Source: Aureococcus anophagefferens
Lineage: Eukaryota; Sar; Pelagophyceae; Pelagomonadales; Pelagomonadaceae
Length of the DNA stretch: 64,000 bases
Reading direction: 5' to 3'
Assembly: GCF_000186865.1 (NCBI RefSeq)
Contig: NW_008705561.1
Location: 583,168 to 647,167 of the forward strand
The notes beneath the pieces are model-generated. The model worked only from the letters and a program-made list of their open reading frames with translations, made no database searches and was not told the origin of the DNA. Shown here one piece after another: positions 1 to 9,400 of the stretch (position 1 is its first letter; each line of letters opens with the position of its first letter). Both the position numbers and the translations under genes were made by a program.

Positions 1-648
1 CCTCACACGGCCGTGCTCAGCGAGCGCTACGCGGCGCTCGGCCGCCGCATGGCCGCGCGGGCGGACCCGCCGGGCTGGGACGACGTCGGCGACGGGTCGT
101 CGAAGCCGCTCGCGGCCGGCGGCGGCAACCTGCGGTGCATCAAGCTGCCCGTCTGCGACCTCGCGGGTACGTCGTCCTACGTCGTCGCCTTCGGGTGCGG
201 CTACCCGCTCGCCAAGGCCCAGTCGCTCTGCGAGCGCCTCGCGCTGCTCCTGGGCCCGCTCGTCGACGCGGAGCTCGCGTCCCGGGACGCGACGGCGAAG
301 AAGGCCAAGGGCGTGTCGCCCGAGGGCGCCAAGCAGCTCCGCGAGGTCCTCGAGCGCGAGATCGCCGCGGCCAACTCGTCCGCGCGGCTCCACGAGGTCG
401 CGAACCAGGTCGAGGAGGTCCGCGCGATCATGGAGAAAAACGTCGAGATGATCCTCGACCGCGGCGAGCAGCTCGAGAGCCTCGACGCCAAGTCCGAGGA
501 GCTGTCCACGGCGACGGGCATGTTCCGCAAGCAGGCGCGCAAGCTCAAGCGCTGGCACCTCATGAACCAGGTCAAGTACGGCCTCGCCGTCGGCACCATC
601 GTGACCGCGTCCGTCGCCGTCCCCATCGCCATCCTCGTCGCCGCCTAA
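1..648 (+). CDS. R-SNARE (VAMP/synaptobrevin-like), 5' partial
   Basis: This is the C-terminal part of a tail-anchored R-SNARE, the vesicle-side partner in SNARE-driven membrane fusion. The frame is open from base 1, and the first codons read PHTAVLSERY with no start, so the N-terminus (probably a longin domain) lies outside the window. A heptad-rich SNARE motif covers roughly the last 85 to 25 residues, beginning RLHEVANQVEEV. The diagnostic zero-layer arginine is in ILDRGEQLESL (codon at 460-462). A basic, aromatic stretch (KLKRWHLMNQVK) precedes one hydrophobic segment, TIVTASVAVPIAILVAA, which ends the protein. This is the classic VAMP order of motif, juxtamembrane lysines and membrane anchor. 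The subtype (VAMP7 or other) cannot be set without the N-terminus. Confidence 0.88.
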   Translation, partial: PHTAVLSERYAALGRRMAARADPPGWDDVGDGSSKPLAAGGGNLRCIKLPVCDLAGTSSYVVAFGCGYPLAKAQSLCERLALLLGPLVDAELASRDATAKKAKGVSPEGAKQLREVLEREIAAANSSARLHEVANQVEEVRAIMEKNVEMILDRGEQLESLDAKSEELSTATGMFRKQARKLKRWHLMNQVKYGLAVGTIVTASVAVPIAILVAA

Positions 649-736
649 GCGCCGCTCGATACTAGTAGTACCGGGTTCAATTCGCATATGATCAACAGCG
701 CATCCGTACGCGTGGACTCCACGGTGACCCGCGAGT

Positions 737-1303
737 TTAGGCCGCCTTCCCGCGCGAGATGGGCGCGCCCGTCCAGGGCGACGTCGCGAGGTGGTACTGC
801 GAGAGCAGGTGCGGCACGCCGAAGATGGCCGCGCAGCCCGCGGCGTACTCGGCGAGGTCGGTGGGGCCCGGCGCGCGCTTCACGCCGCCGGTGGCGCACG
901 CGTGGACCGCGTTCGAGAACACGACGAGGCCCAGCAGGATCGCGAGCTGCGGCACGGGCGCGGGCGGCCCGTGGATCGGGAGCCCCGTCGGCCCGCCCTT
1001 CCCGAGCTTGATCTTGACGATGCCCGAACTGATGAGCACGACGACGGGCGCGGCGGCGAGCGCCGGCTCGAAGCCGAGCCAATTCATGAGGTGGACCGAC
1101 GCCATGCCCCAGTTGAGCTCGCCGATGAAGAAGGCCGCGTGTGTCAGCATGCCGAACAAGGGCTTCACATTCTCCTGGTCGAGGGGCACCTCCGCCGTGC
1201 ACGCGTTGGTCAGCAAAGTCTCGTGCCAGTTGTAGGGGGGCGTGACCATGAAGATGAATCCGATCACCAGGAAGAGGCACGGCGCCGCCCCGCCGACGTC
1301 CAT
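737..1303 (-). CDS. Small multi-pass membrane protein, unknown family
   Basis: A 188-residue frame starts at the ATG at 1303 (MDVGGAAPCLFLVIGFIFM) and has about four to five hydrophobic segments: near residues 6-22, 50-70, 78-96, 117-138 and 155-165. The interhelical stretch NWHETLLTNACTAEVPL looks like real protein, not shadow sequence. I do not recognise the family. The open frame continues upstream without a stop into the 3' end of the phosphatase gene, only 60 bp away. A possible 50-base GC-AG intron (1368 down to 1319) would join the two in frame (see findings), so this could be the C-terminal exon of that gene rather than an independent gene. The start is therefore uncertain. Confidence 0.6.
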   Translation of the reverse strand: MDVGGAAPCLFLVIGFIFMVTPPYNWHETLLTNACTAEVPLDQENVKPLFGMLTHAAFFIGELNWGMASVHLMNWLGFEPALAAAPVVVLISSGIVKIKLGKGGPTGLPIHGPPAPVPQLAILLGLVVFSNAVHACATGGVKRAPGPTDLAEYAAGCAAIFGVPHLLSQYHLATSPWTGAPISRGKAA

Positions 1304-1362
1304 GCTCCACACAAGCGCCTGGGAATGCACCAAGGCTGAAGGCAAGGAAAGCTTCAATGTAC

Positions 1363-2811
1363 TTACGCCGACGCCGCCACGCCGTACTTCTCGGCGAGCG
1401 CCCGGGGGATGGCCGCGTCGAAGAAGCCCGGCCGGCCGCGCGTCGGCACGGGCGCGTCGAGGAACCGCGCGTTCTTCATCGTCGTCAGGTACCGGCCCAT
1501 GGCCGCGCCCGTCGCGACCGCGCCCGTCTCGACGGCGAGCAGGCTGCGCTCCGCGACGTCGTCGACGAGGACCGTCTCGCCGACGTCGACGAGCGCGACG
1601 ATGGTGCCGCGCGCCGCGCCGTCCGGCAGCGTCGTCAGGCGGTCGATGTCCGCCTCGGAGAGGCCGTCGCGCGCCATGATGTCGCGGTGCGCGCCGCCGT
1701 CGGGGTAGGTCCGCCGGCCCACGTGCAGCGCCACGGTCTGGCCCTCCAACGGCACGAACATGGTGTGGTTCCGCGTCTCCAGCGTCTTGTAGCCGTGGGC
1801 CACGAGGCCCGCGAAGGGCATGTTCATGCTGAAGCAGGGGACGCGCACGACGTCCGCGTCCTCGGCGCCCGCGAGCGCGACGCTGTCGCACTGCTTGCGT
1901 CCCCGGCCGTCGCGGCCCACGGTCACGGTGACCTCGGCGCCCGCGCGGAGCGCGTCGACGCTGCCGGAGACGGACGACCGGTGGAAGAAGACGTCCTTGG
2001 CCTCGCCGGGCACTGTACAGAACCCGAAGCCCTTCTCCGGCCGCCAGCTCTTGATCGTCGCCGCCGCGCCGCCCGCTCCCGCGGGGCGGTCGACGATGAC
2101 GCCGACGTCGCGTCCCGCGTCGCGCCGCTCCGCGTACGCGGCGAGCGCGTGGTCGAAGAGCGCCGCGTCGAGGCCGCCGGGCGTGTGCACGGACATGACG
2201 CCGAGGCGCGCGACGGCCTCGCAGTTGCCGTACTTGCCGTCGCGCGCGTCGTCGAAGAAGAGCATGTCCTCGTAGGCGACGCCGCTCTTGTCCCGGAGCG
2301 CCTCGAAGTGGCGCGCCTTGCCGCCCGTGTAGATCTCCTGGTAGGCCATGAGCTCGTCGAGCGATTTCCCGCCCGCCTCGAACTGCGACAGCAGGCTCCT
2401 CGCCCAGGGGCCCTTGTTCGTCCGGCTCGCGCAGGCGCATTTTGTATTCCGCCAGCGCGGCTCCGTCGCGACGGCCTCGAGCACGGCGGCGGCGCCGGGG
2501 AAGAGCGACACGTCCGCGTCCGCGACGGGGCCCGGCGCCGCCGCCGTCTGGTAGCCGGGCAGGCGGCGCAGCGTGTAGAGCTCGGGCGTCCAGAGCGTGT
2601 GGTCGAGGTCGAAGACGAGCAGCTTGGGCAGCGTGGTCGCCGTCGCCGAGGAGGGCGTCGGCGCGTCCTCCTCGGACGATGCGCTCGACACGAGGCGCGC
2701 GTCGGCCAGCGATGACGGCGTGCGCAGCGCTGGACGCAGCGACCGCGCGACAAAAGCTGTCGCAGAGGTCGCGCACAGCAGCATCGCGAGGGCTGAAGGC
2801 TGAGTGAGCAT
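1363..2811 (-). CDS. MDP-1-like HAD phosphatase fused to cold-shock and ASCH domains, plastid-type presequence
   Basis: This is a 482-residue protein with three domains. Residues 1-30 form a signal peptide followed by ATAF|VARSLRP, which matches the heterokont plastid-targeting cleavage motif. Residues 62-235 are a magnesium-dependent phosphatase-1-like HAD domain. Its catalytic motif DLDHTLW has the nucleophile and acid at Asp68 and Asp70; the SRT motif (ASRTNKGPWA) and the late acidic motif MLFFDDARDGKYGNC follow. Around residues 250-318 lies a cold-shock domain with both RNA-binding motifs (KGFGFCTV and DVFFHRSSV). From about 325 to the end is a PUA-like ASCH domain (MPFAGLVAHGYKTLETRN). 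MDP-1 enzymes act on protein-linked or metabolite phosphates. The two added RNA-binding-type domains suggest action on RNA or a ribonucleotide, which is inference. It is divergent from the SulP gene, with about 200 bp between the starts. Confidence 0.85.
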   Translation of the reverse strand: MLTQPSALAMLLCATSATAFVARSLRPALRTPSSLADARLVSSASSEEDAPTPSSATATTLPKLLVFDLDHTLWTPELYTLRRLPGYQTAAAPGPVADADVSLFPGAAAVLEAVATEPRWRNTKCACASRTNKGPWARSLLSQFEAGGKSLDELMAYQEIYTGGKARHFEALRDKSGVAYEDMLFFDDARDGKYGNCEAVARLGVMSVHTPGGLDAALFDHALAAYAERRDAGRDVGVIVDRPAGAGGAAATIKSWRPEKGFGFCTVPGEAKDVFFHRSSVSGSVDALRAGAEVTVTVGRDGRGRKQCDSVALAGAEDADVVRVPCFSMNMPFAGLVAHGYKTLETRNHTMFVPLEGQTVALHVGRRTYPDGGAHRDIMARDGLSEADIDRLTTLPDGAARGTIVALVDVGETVLVDDVAERSLLAVETGAVATGAAMGRYLTTMKNARFLDAPVPTRGRPGFFDAAIPRALAEKYGVAASA

Positions 2812-3013
2812 TGTTTTTGCAAGCGGAGGCTCGAAGCAGTCGTCGTCAGTGAAGGTTCAGCTCGACCCCCGCCATCGCTTGCTTCAGCTCGAGATCGCTT
2901 CACGCTTCACGTTGAAATACTAGTACTACCCGGCGCCGTACAGGGCGCGATGCAAGGTCCTTGCATCAAGCCGAAACTCCCTCAGCGACGCCAATTCTAA
3001 ACCACATACGACG

Positions 3014-4504
3014 ATGCGTCATTTCGCCAGCCTCGTCGCCGCGTGCATCGCCATCGAGGCGTGCATCGCCATCGAGGCGCCGCGGCGAGACCTGGCACGC
3101 GCGCCCCATGCGACCGCGCTCCACAACGCAGCCCGCGCGCGCGGCGGCGCCGGCGCCGGCCTGGAGACGCAGCCCGCGGACTCGCGCCGCGTGGCGCGCG
3201 GCGGCGTGTCGAGCGTCATCGACCTGCCGCGGCGCTTCCCCATCCTGGACTGGCTGCCCCTGCTCACGCGCAGGGACTGCGTCGCCGACGCCGTCGCGGG
3301 CCTCACGGTCGCGGCGATGCTCATCCCGCAGGCCATGTCCTACGCGTCCATCGCGGGCCTGAGCCCCATCGTGGGCCTCTACTGTTATGTCCCCCTCGTC
3401 GTCTACGCGTGCATGGGCACGAGCCGCTACATCGCCGTGGGCCCCGTGGCCATCGTGTCGACGACGATGCTCGGCGTCGTCGGCGGCGAGCCGACGGAGG
3501 CCGCGCGCCTCGCCCTGGCGTCCTGCGTCATGTTCTGGAGCGGCGTCCTCACGACGCTGTTGGGCGCGCTGGACCTCGGCGGCTTCATCGAGGCCCTCGA
3601 CCACGACGTGCTGAGCGCCTTCGTGACGTGCTGCGCGGTGAACATCGGCTGCAGCCAGGCGGGCGCCGCGCTCCGCGTGTCCGCGGCGCGGTCCCACGTG
3701 CCCGCGGTCGGCCTCTGGAACGCCGCCCGGGCGGCGCCGGGCTTCCACGGGCCGACGCTCGCCGTGTCCCTGGCGACGGCGGCGTTCCTCGCGCTCTGCC
3801 GCCGGCTCCCGCTCGACGCGGTCCTGCCCGCGGCCGCGCCGAAGAACCTGGTCGGCAGCCTCGGCCCCTTCTTCGCCATGGTGCTGGGCGCGTTCGCGAA
3901 CGCGCGCTGGGACCTCGCCGGTGCGGGCCTCCGGGAGGTCGGCCGCGTGCCCGCGGGGCTGCCGACGGTGTCGAACCCGCTCTTCCACCCGAAGCTGCCG
4001 TCGAAGCTCAAGGACGTCGCCGTCGTCACGCTCGTCATGCTCACGGAGACGCTGTCCATGGGCAAGGCTTTAGCCGCGCGCGACGGCCGGAGCATCGACA
4101 ACTCGCAGGAGGCCGTGGCCCTCGGCGCGGCGAACGTTTTAGGCGCGTTCTTCCGGACCTACACGATCGCGGGCTCGTTCTCGCGGTCCGCGGTCAACGT
4201 CATGACCGGCGCGACGTCGCAGCTCTCGGCGCTCGTCACCGCGGGGTCCGTCGTCGCGACCTTGCTCTTCTTCACGTCGTCCTTCGAGCGCGTGCCCAAG
4301 GCCGTCCTCGCGGCGATCCTCATCACGGCCGTCTCGGGCCTCGTGGACTCGGAGCGCCTCGCCGCGCTCCGGCGCGACGGCGACGTCGCGGGGCTCTGCC
4401 TCTGGCTCTCCTACTTCGCGTCGATGATGGCCCTCGGCGCGGCCGAGGGGCTCCTCCTCTCCGTCGCCATCCACTACGGCGCGAGGACCGTGCTCGGCTT
4501 CTAA
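3014..4504 (+). CDS. SulP/SLC26-type anion (sulfate) transporter lacking a STAS domain
   Basis: This is a 496-residue multi-pass transporter of the SulP family, which moves sulfate or other small anions. Family signatures are the first-helix motif LIPQAMSYASIAGLSPIVGLY's core (LIPQAMSYASIAGL), the GPVAIVS stretch and the late GSFSRSAVNVMTGATSQLS region with its conserved serines. About 10-11 hydrophobic segments lie between residues 85 and 490. The protein stops right after the last helix (VLGF). The cytosolic STAS regulatory domain, usual in eukaryotic SulP proteins, is therefore absent, and the next gene starts 170 bp on with no STAS-like remnant. The N-terminus has a signal-like stretch containing a perfect 18-bp tandem duplication (CIAIEA twice, 3050-3085). 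Nearby sulfotransferases would also use sulfate, but proximity is weak evidence. Confidence 0.85.
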   Translation: MRHFASLVAACIAIEACIAIEAPRRDLARAPHATALHNAARARGGAGAGLETQPADSRRVARGGVSSVIDLPRRFPILDWLPLLTRRDCVADAVAGLTVAAMLIPQAMSYASIAGLSPIVGLYCYVPLVVYACMGTSRYIAVGPVAIVSTTMLGVVGGEPTEAARLALASCVMFWSGVLTTLLGALDLGGFIEALDHDVLSAFVTCCAVNIGCSQAGAALRVSAARSHVPAVGLWNAARAAPGFHGPTLAVSLATAAFLALCRRLPLDAVLPAAAPKNLVGSLGPFFAMVLGAFANARWDLAGAGLREVGRVPAGLPTVSNPLFHPKLPSKLKDVAVVTLVMLTETLSMGKALAARDGRSIDNSQEAVALGAANVLGAFFRTYTIAGSFSRSAVNVMTGATSQLSALVTAGSVVATLLFFTSSFERVPKAVLAAILITAVSGLVDSERLAALRRDGDVAGLCLWLSYFASMMALGAAEGLLLSVAIHYGARTVLGF

Positions 4505-4674
4505 GGGGACCTTGTTTTTTGTATCACACACGCCTAGAGGGGAGGGCGGGCAGTGAGGGCGGGTCACTTCCGCCCGCGGCGTGCTGTGGCTGCTCCAGGG
4601 GCTGCTCCGTGACTGCTCCATCGCCCTGCGAAGGGAAGCTCTCCGATGCCGGTCCTAAGCTCTGCCGAGGAGTG

Positions 4675-6204
4675 ATGCGCCGCGGCTTCCTCTCCCAGCA
4701 GCGGCAATCGCACGCGCCGGCGCCGGCGCCGGCGCCCGCGCCGATCGATGGGAAATGCCTCGTCTGCGCGGCGGCGCGCACGGCCAGCGACCGCAACGCC
4801 GACGCGCGCGTCTTCGGCGCCCCGGCCTGCGCCGCCTGCGTCGCGCGCTGGGGCGACGACGTCGCGCTGCGCACGCCCGGCGAGTGCCTGCGGCTCCTCA
4901 AGCTCGGGCGCCTCGCGCCGCACATGGAGGCCTACGCGACGACGTGCCCGGCGTTCCCCGCGCTCGCCGACTCCGACCTCGCGGCGGCGCTCGCGAACCT
5001 CCGGGCGAACCGGGCCATGGGCAAGAAGCGCGCGGGCGCCGCGCCCGCCGCGGTGGGCCGCCCGACGAGCCGGCTCCTCGACGACGCGACGCTCCTGCGC
5101 ATGTTGCGGGGCCCCGACTACGACGTCCGCGGCTTCGAGGCGCCGCGGACCGCGCGCGCGCTCCGGGCCTGGGTCGAGCGGTCCCCCGAGGGCTTCGGCC
5201 TCTACGGCGCCTACGCGTTCCTCGAGGCGCTGCTCCAGAACCCCGGCGAGCGGCGCGTCGTCGACGCCTGGGCCTGCGAAAAGACGTTGGCGGTGCGCCG
5301 CGCGCTCCGCGGCCGCGGCGCGCGCTTCGTCGACGCGGCGAGTTTGCTCGCGTTGTCGCTCGCGAGCCGCGGCGCCGCCTACCTCTTCCTCCACGCGGCG
5401 GCGCTCTGGCGAACCGTCGCCGTCGCGGCGTGCCCCGCGCTCGACGACGGCCGGGACCGGCGCGCGCTCGAGTGGCGCGCGGCGCTCCACTTCCAGCGGC
5501 TCCGGGCGCGCCGCGGCGCGGCGACCGCGGCGCCGCGCGTCCCCGCGACGGCGACCTGCGTGCCGCGGCTCATGGTCGAGGCGCGGGAGATGCTCGGGAG
5601 CCCGCCGCCGGGCTTGTACGCGTCGCCGGCGGACGAGAAGGACGTCACGAGGTGGATCTGCACGATCTGCGGGCCCGCGGGGTCGGCCTACGAGGGCGGC
5701 ATGTTCCGCCTCTCCGCCGACTTCCCGCCGGACTACCCGCTGAACCCGCCGCGCGTCGCGTTCCTCACGGCGCTCTTCCACCCGAACGTCGACGCGCGGT
5801 CGGGCCGCGTCTGCGTCGACTTGCTCGAGCCGGACCACTGGACGCCCGCGGCGTCGATCCGCGTGCTGCTGCTGAGCCTCCAGAGCCTCCTCTGCGACCC
5901 GACGGCGCTCGACGCGGCGTCGCCCGCGAACGTCGAGGCCGCGCGCCTCATGGCGACGGACCGCGCGGCCTTCGACGCGCGGAGCCGCGCGGACGCCGAC
6001 GCGAGCCTCGATTTTTATCGAAATGGCGAGGGGCCGGTCCAACCCGAAAGCCCGCCGCCGCCGGAGCCCGAGGACGCGCTCGGGGACGACCTCGACGCGG
6101 AGGACGAGCGGCGCCTCGCGTCGCTCTCCGTCTCCGGGGAATCCGCCGCACCCAGCGACCTCTTCGACGACGAGCCGCCGCGCAAGCGCGACCGGATGGT
6201 GTAA
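4675..6204 (+). CDS. Ubiquitin-conjugating enzyme E2 with ~290-residue N-terminal extension
   Basis: This is a 509-residue protein. A UBC fold spans about residues 295-445, with YPLNPPRVAF, the HPN motif at residue 369 (FHPNVDARSGRVC) and the catalytic cysteine at 380 in GRVCVDLLEP, so an active E2 is expected. The C-tail is acidic (EPEDALGDDLDAEDE) and ends in a basic KRDRMV. The N-terminal 290 residues are unlike ordinary 150-residue E2s. They hold a possible zinc-binding patch (CLVCAAARTASD with ACAACVARW) and alanine/arginine-rich helical sequence without a recognised domain. The start at 4675 is the first ATG in frame (MRRGFLSQQ). An upstream continuation would run antisense to or across the SulP gene. 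The next gene carries a U-box, an E3 type that works with E2s, but no functional link is shown. Confidence 0.85.
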   Translation: MRRGFLSQQRQSHAPAPAPAPAPIDGKCLVCAAARTASDRNADARVFGAPACAACVARWGDDVALRTPGECLRLLKLGRLAPHMEAYATTCPAFPALADSDLAAALANLRANRAMGKKRAGAAPAAVGRPTSRLLDDATLLRMLRGPDYDVRGFEAPRTARALRAWVERSPEGFGLYGAYAFLEALLQNPGERRVVDAWACEKTLAVRRALRGRGARFVDAASLLALSLASRGAAYLFLHAAALWRTVAVAACPALDDGRDRRALEWRAALHFQRLRARRGAATAAPRVPATATCVPRLMVEAREMLGSPPPGLYASPADEKDVTRWICTICGPAGSAYEGGMFRLSADFPPDYPLNPPRVAFLTALFHPNVDARSGRVCVDLLEPDHWTPAASIRVLLLSLQSLLCDPTALDAASPANVEAARLMATDRAAFDARSRADADASLDFYRNGEGPVQPESPPPPEPEDALGDDLDAEDERRLASLSVSGESAAPSDLFDDEPPRKRDRMV

Positions 6205-6354
6205 GCGCTGATGTTGACGACGAGGTGCCGGGATCGTTAGCTTGCGGGACCGCTCCCGGCGCGCGATGAGCTAGCACTCAAACGCGCTGACAAGAGAGCC
6301 TAGGCTTCGGTGTGAGTTGCATAACGACGAAACACCACAACCAACGAAGTGTAC

Positions 6355-6406
6355 ACGAACTCACAAACGACACGCGAATCACGAACTCACAAACGACACG
6401 CGAATC
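6355..6406. repeat. 26-bp perfect tandem duplication in the 5' leader of the helicase gene
   Basis: Two adjacent identical 26-bp units (6355-6380 and 6381-6406), each beginning ACGAACTCACAAACGACA, lie 14 bp before the helicase start codon. They sit in the transcribed leader or promoter. Function unknown. Confidence 0.8.
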
Positions 6407-6419
6407 GTACAAGTTACAC

Positions 6420-9400
6420 ATGAACGACAGTGACTCCGACATCGAGATCGAGGCCGAGAAGACCGCAGAGGAGCTTTTAAAGGAGCGCGAAGCTGCTGCG
6501 GCCGCGCGCGGTGATGTCCTCGAAGTAGACGACGCGGAAGACGAGCATCCCGTTGAGGACCGCAAGCCGGTCGTCGACCGGAAGCCCGTCGTCAAGCCCG
6601 AGGTGTGGAAGCGCCCGGACCGCGCGAAGCTAGAGTACGATGCCATGCCCGCGCCCGCGCCCGCGCCGTGGCTCGCGCGGAACGGCGGCGGCGCCGCGCG
6701 CGGGAAGAAGGCGCCGGACTCGCTCGCGCGCGACCTCAAACAACTGTCCATCGACGCGGCGTCGCGGAAGGCGTCGGCCCTGCGGCGCGAGGGCGTGAAA
6801 TTGGAGATCAACCTCGACAGCCCGGCGCCCTTCGCGGCGTTCGCGTTCGGCGCGGCGGCGGCCGCCGCCGGCGGCGCGCCCGCGGCGGCCGTCGCCGCCG
6901 TCGCCGCGGCGGTCGCCGCCGCGCCCGCGGCGGCGCCCGAGGCCCAGCTCCTCTGCGACCTGCCCTGCGACGTCGACCGGAAGCGCGAGAAGTGCGTGCG
7001 CCACCTGCACGGCGTCCGCGTGCCGTTCTGCTTCGACGAGCCGCTCATGCCGCAGCAGTTGGTCATGCAGCGCGTCGTCCGGGCCATCCTCCACCGCGAG
7101 GCGGCGCTCCTCGAGTCGCCGACGGGCACGGGCAAGACGCAGGCGCTCCTCTCCGCGGCGCTCGCGACGCAGCGCCACCTCGCGCTGAAGGGCGAGAAGG
7201 TCGGCAAGATCATCTTCGCGACGCGGACCATCGGCCAGGTGCGCCAGCTGCCCGGCGAGCTGCGCCGGAACCCGCACCGCGCCGTGTCCGTGCCCCTCGC
7301 GAGCCGCGTCCACTACTGCACGAACGAGGCGCTCGCGGACGAGAACGCCAAGTCGTCGGCGCACCTGTCGCAGACCTGCCGCAAATTGGCCAAAAAGGTC
7401 GAGAAGTTCCGCTCCAGCTCCGCCGACTTCGTCTGGGACGACGCGAATCCCCACGAGTCGCGCCAGACCCAGGTGGGCTGCGCGCACTACCGCGCGCTCG
7501 CGAAGCCCGGCCTCGCGGGCGACGTCCACGAGGCCGCGACGCCCGGGTGCGGCTGCGCCGCGTCGAGCAAGCGCAAGCTCACGGACGTCGAGGATCTGGA
7601 GGGCGTCGTCAACATCGAGGACCTGCGGCGGCTCGCGCGGGGCCGCGGCGGCGACGGCGCGGGCGGCTGCGCGTACTACGCCGCGCGGTCTTTAGCCGCG
7701 ACGGCGCACATCGTCTTCTGCCCCTACAACTACCTCATGGACCCGGGCATCCGCGCGGCGACGGGCATCGAGGACTACCTCGAGGACGCCATCGCCATCG
7801 TCGACGAGGCCCACAACGTCGAGGGCGTCGCGCGCGACGGCGGCTCCGCGGAGAAGACGGCGTTCGAGATCCACGCGCTCCACGAGTACGTGACGGGCAA
7901 GGCGCGCCGCGCGGCGACGATCGGCGAGGCCGTCCAGCTCGGCGCGCTCGAGTACGTCGTCACGCACGTGAAGCGCGTCCTCGAGGAGGCCGAGGTCGCG
8001 TTCCGCGGGCCCAAGGACGTCGACGACGACGACCCGGCCGCGCCGGCGACGCAGGCGTCCGCGAGCCTGAAGCGGCGCCAGCGCTACCGCATCCCGCCCG
8101 AGGACCGGGACGTCGTGCGCGGCTACGACTGGGGCGCCGCCGACGGGCGGCGCGACATGGGCGGCTTCTTCGAGTGCCTGCGGCTCGACGCCGCGATCCT
8201 CGACAACGCGGCGGCGGAGGCGGCGTCCGTCGCCGAGCAGGCGCGCGCGTCCGACGGCGACGACTTCATCTTCGGCGACCAGCTCACGTCGCTCGTGGGC
8301 GTGCTGCGGCTGGCCTGCGCGGAGCGGCCCCACTACGCGGGCTGCGTGCGGGCCTGGCACAACATGGGCACGAAATTCCCGCGCGCGTTCGGCCGGGGCA
8401 ACGACGCGCGGCGGCCGACGTGGGGCCTCGAGCTCTGCTGCTGGCTGCTGCACCCGGGCGTCGTGCTCGACGGCCTCGTGAAGAAGGTGCGCTGCATCGT
8501 GCTGGCGTCGGGGACGCTGAGCCCCGTCGAGAAGACGGAGCGCGAGCTCGGCGTCGAGTTCTCGCGGCGCATGAAGGGCAAGGCGCTCGAGGCGAAGCAC
8601 GTCGTCTGCACGCGGCGCCAGGTGCTCGTGCGGGCCCTGGGCTGCGCGGGCTTCGCGGAGCGGAAGCCCCTGGACCTGCAGTGCACGTCCGCGAACCTCA
8701 AGCAGGACCTCTTCCGCCTCGCGCTCGGCAACGCGATCGCGACGCTCGCGGAGCAGACGCCCGGCGGCGTCCTCGTGTTTCTGCCGTCCTACGCCGTGCT
8801 CCACCAGCTCGCCTACGCCTGGAAGAACGCGGCGCTGCAGCAGAAGTTGGGGGGGCGGGGCCGGACGCTCTGGAAGCGGATGGAGGCGGCCAAGGGCACG
8901 GTGCTCGTCGAGCCGCGCGGCGGCGACGAGGGCATGACCCACGACGAGTGCATCGCGCTCTTCAAGGACGCCATCGCGTCGCGGAAGAAGTCGGCGCTCC
9001 TCTTCTGCGTCTACCGCGGCAAGTGCAGCGAGGGCATCTCGTACAACGACGACGCGTGCCGCCTCGTCGTCTGCGTCGGCATCCCCTACAGCCCGAGCCA
9101 CGACGACCTCGTCAAGCGCAAGAAGTCCTACAACGACGCGAAGATCGCCGGCGGCCGGCCGCTGGGCCCGGGCCGCGACGGCCGGCTCGTCGCGGACCCG
9201 CTCGCGATGAGCGGCGCGACGTGGTACTCGATGCAGGCCTTCCGCGCGCTGAACCAGGCCCTGGGCCGCTGCGTGCGCCACCTCCACGACTACGGCGCGC
9301 TCGTGCTGCTCGACGCGCGCTTCGTGGAGAACGCGGGCAACGCGCGCCACGTCGCGACGTGGCTCCGGGCCGCGATCGAGCCGACGTCGCTGGGCAAGCT

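Noticed and set aside
3043..6204. 1053-codon frame joining SulP space to the E2
   Set aside because: The part before 4675 is an out-of-frame shadow of the SulP gene; the E2 begins at the first ATG after it.
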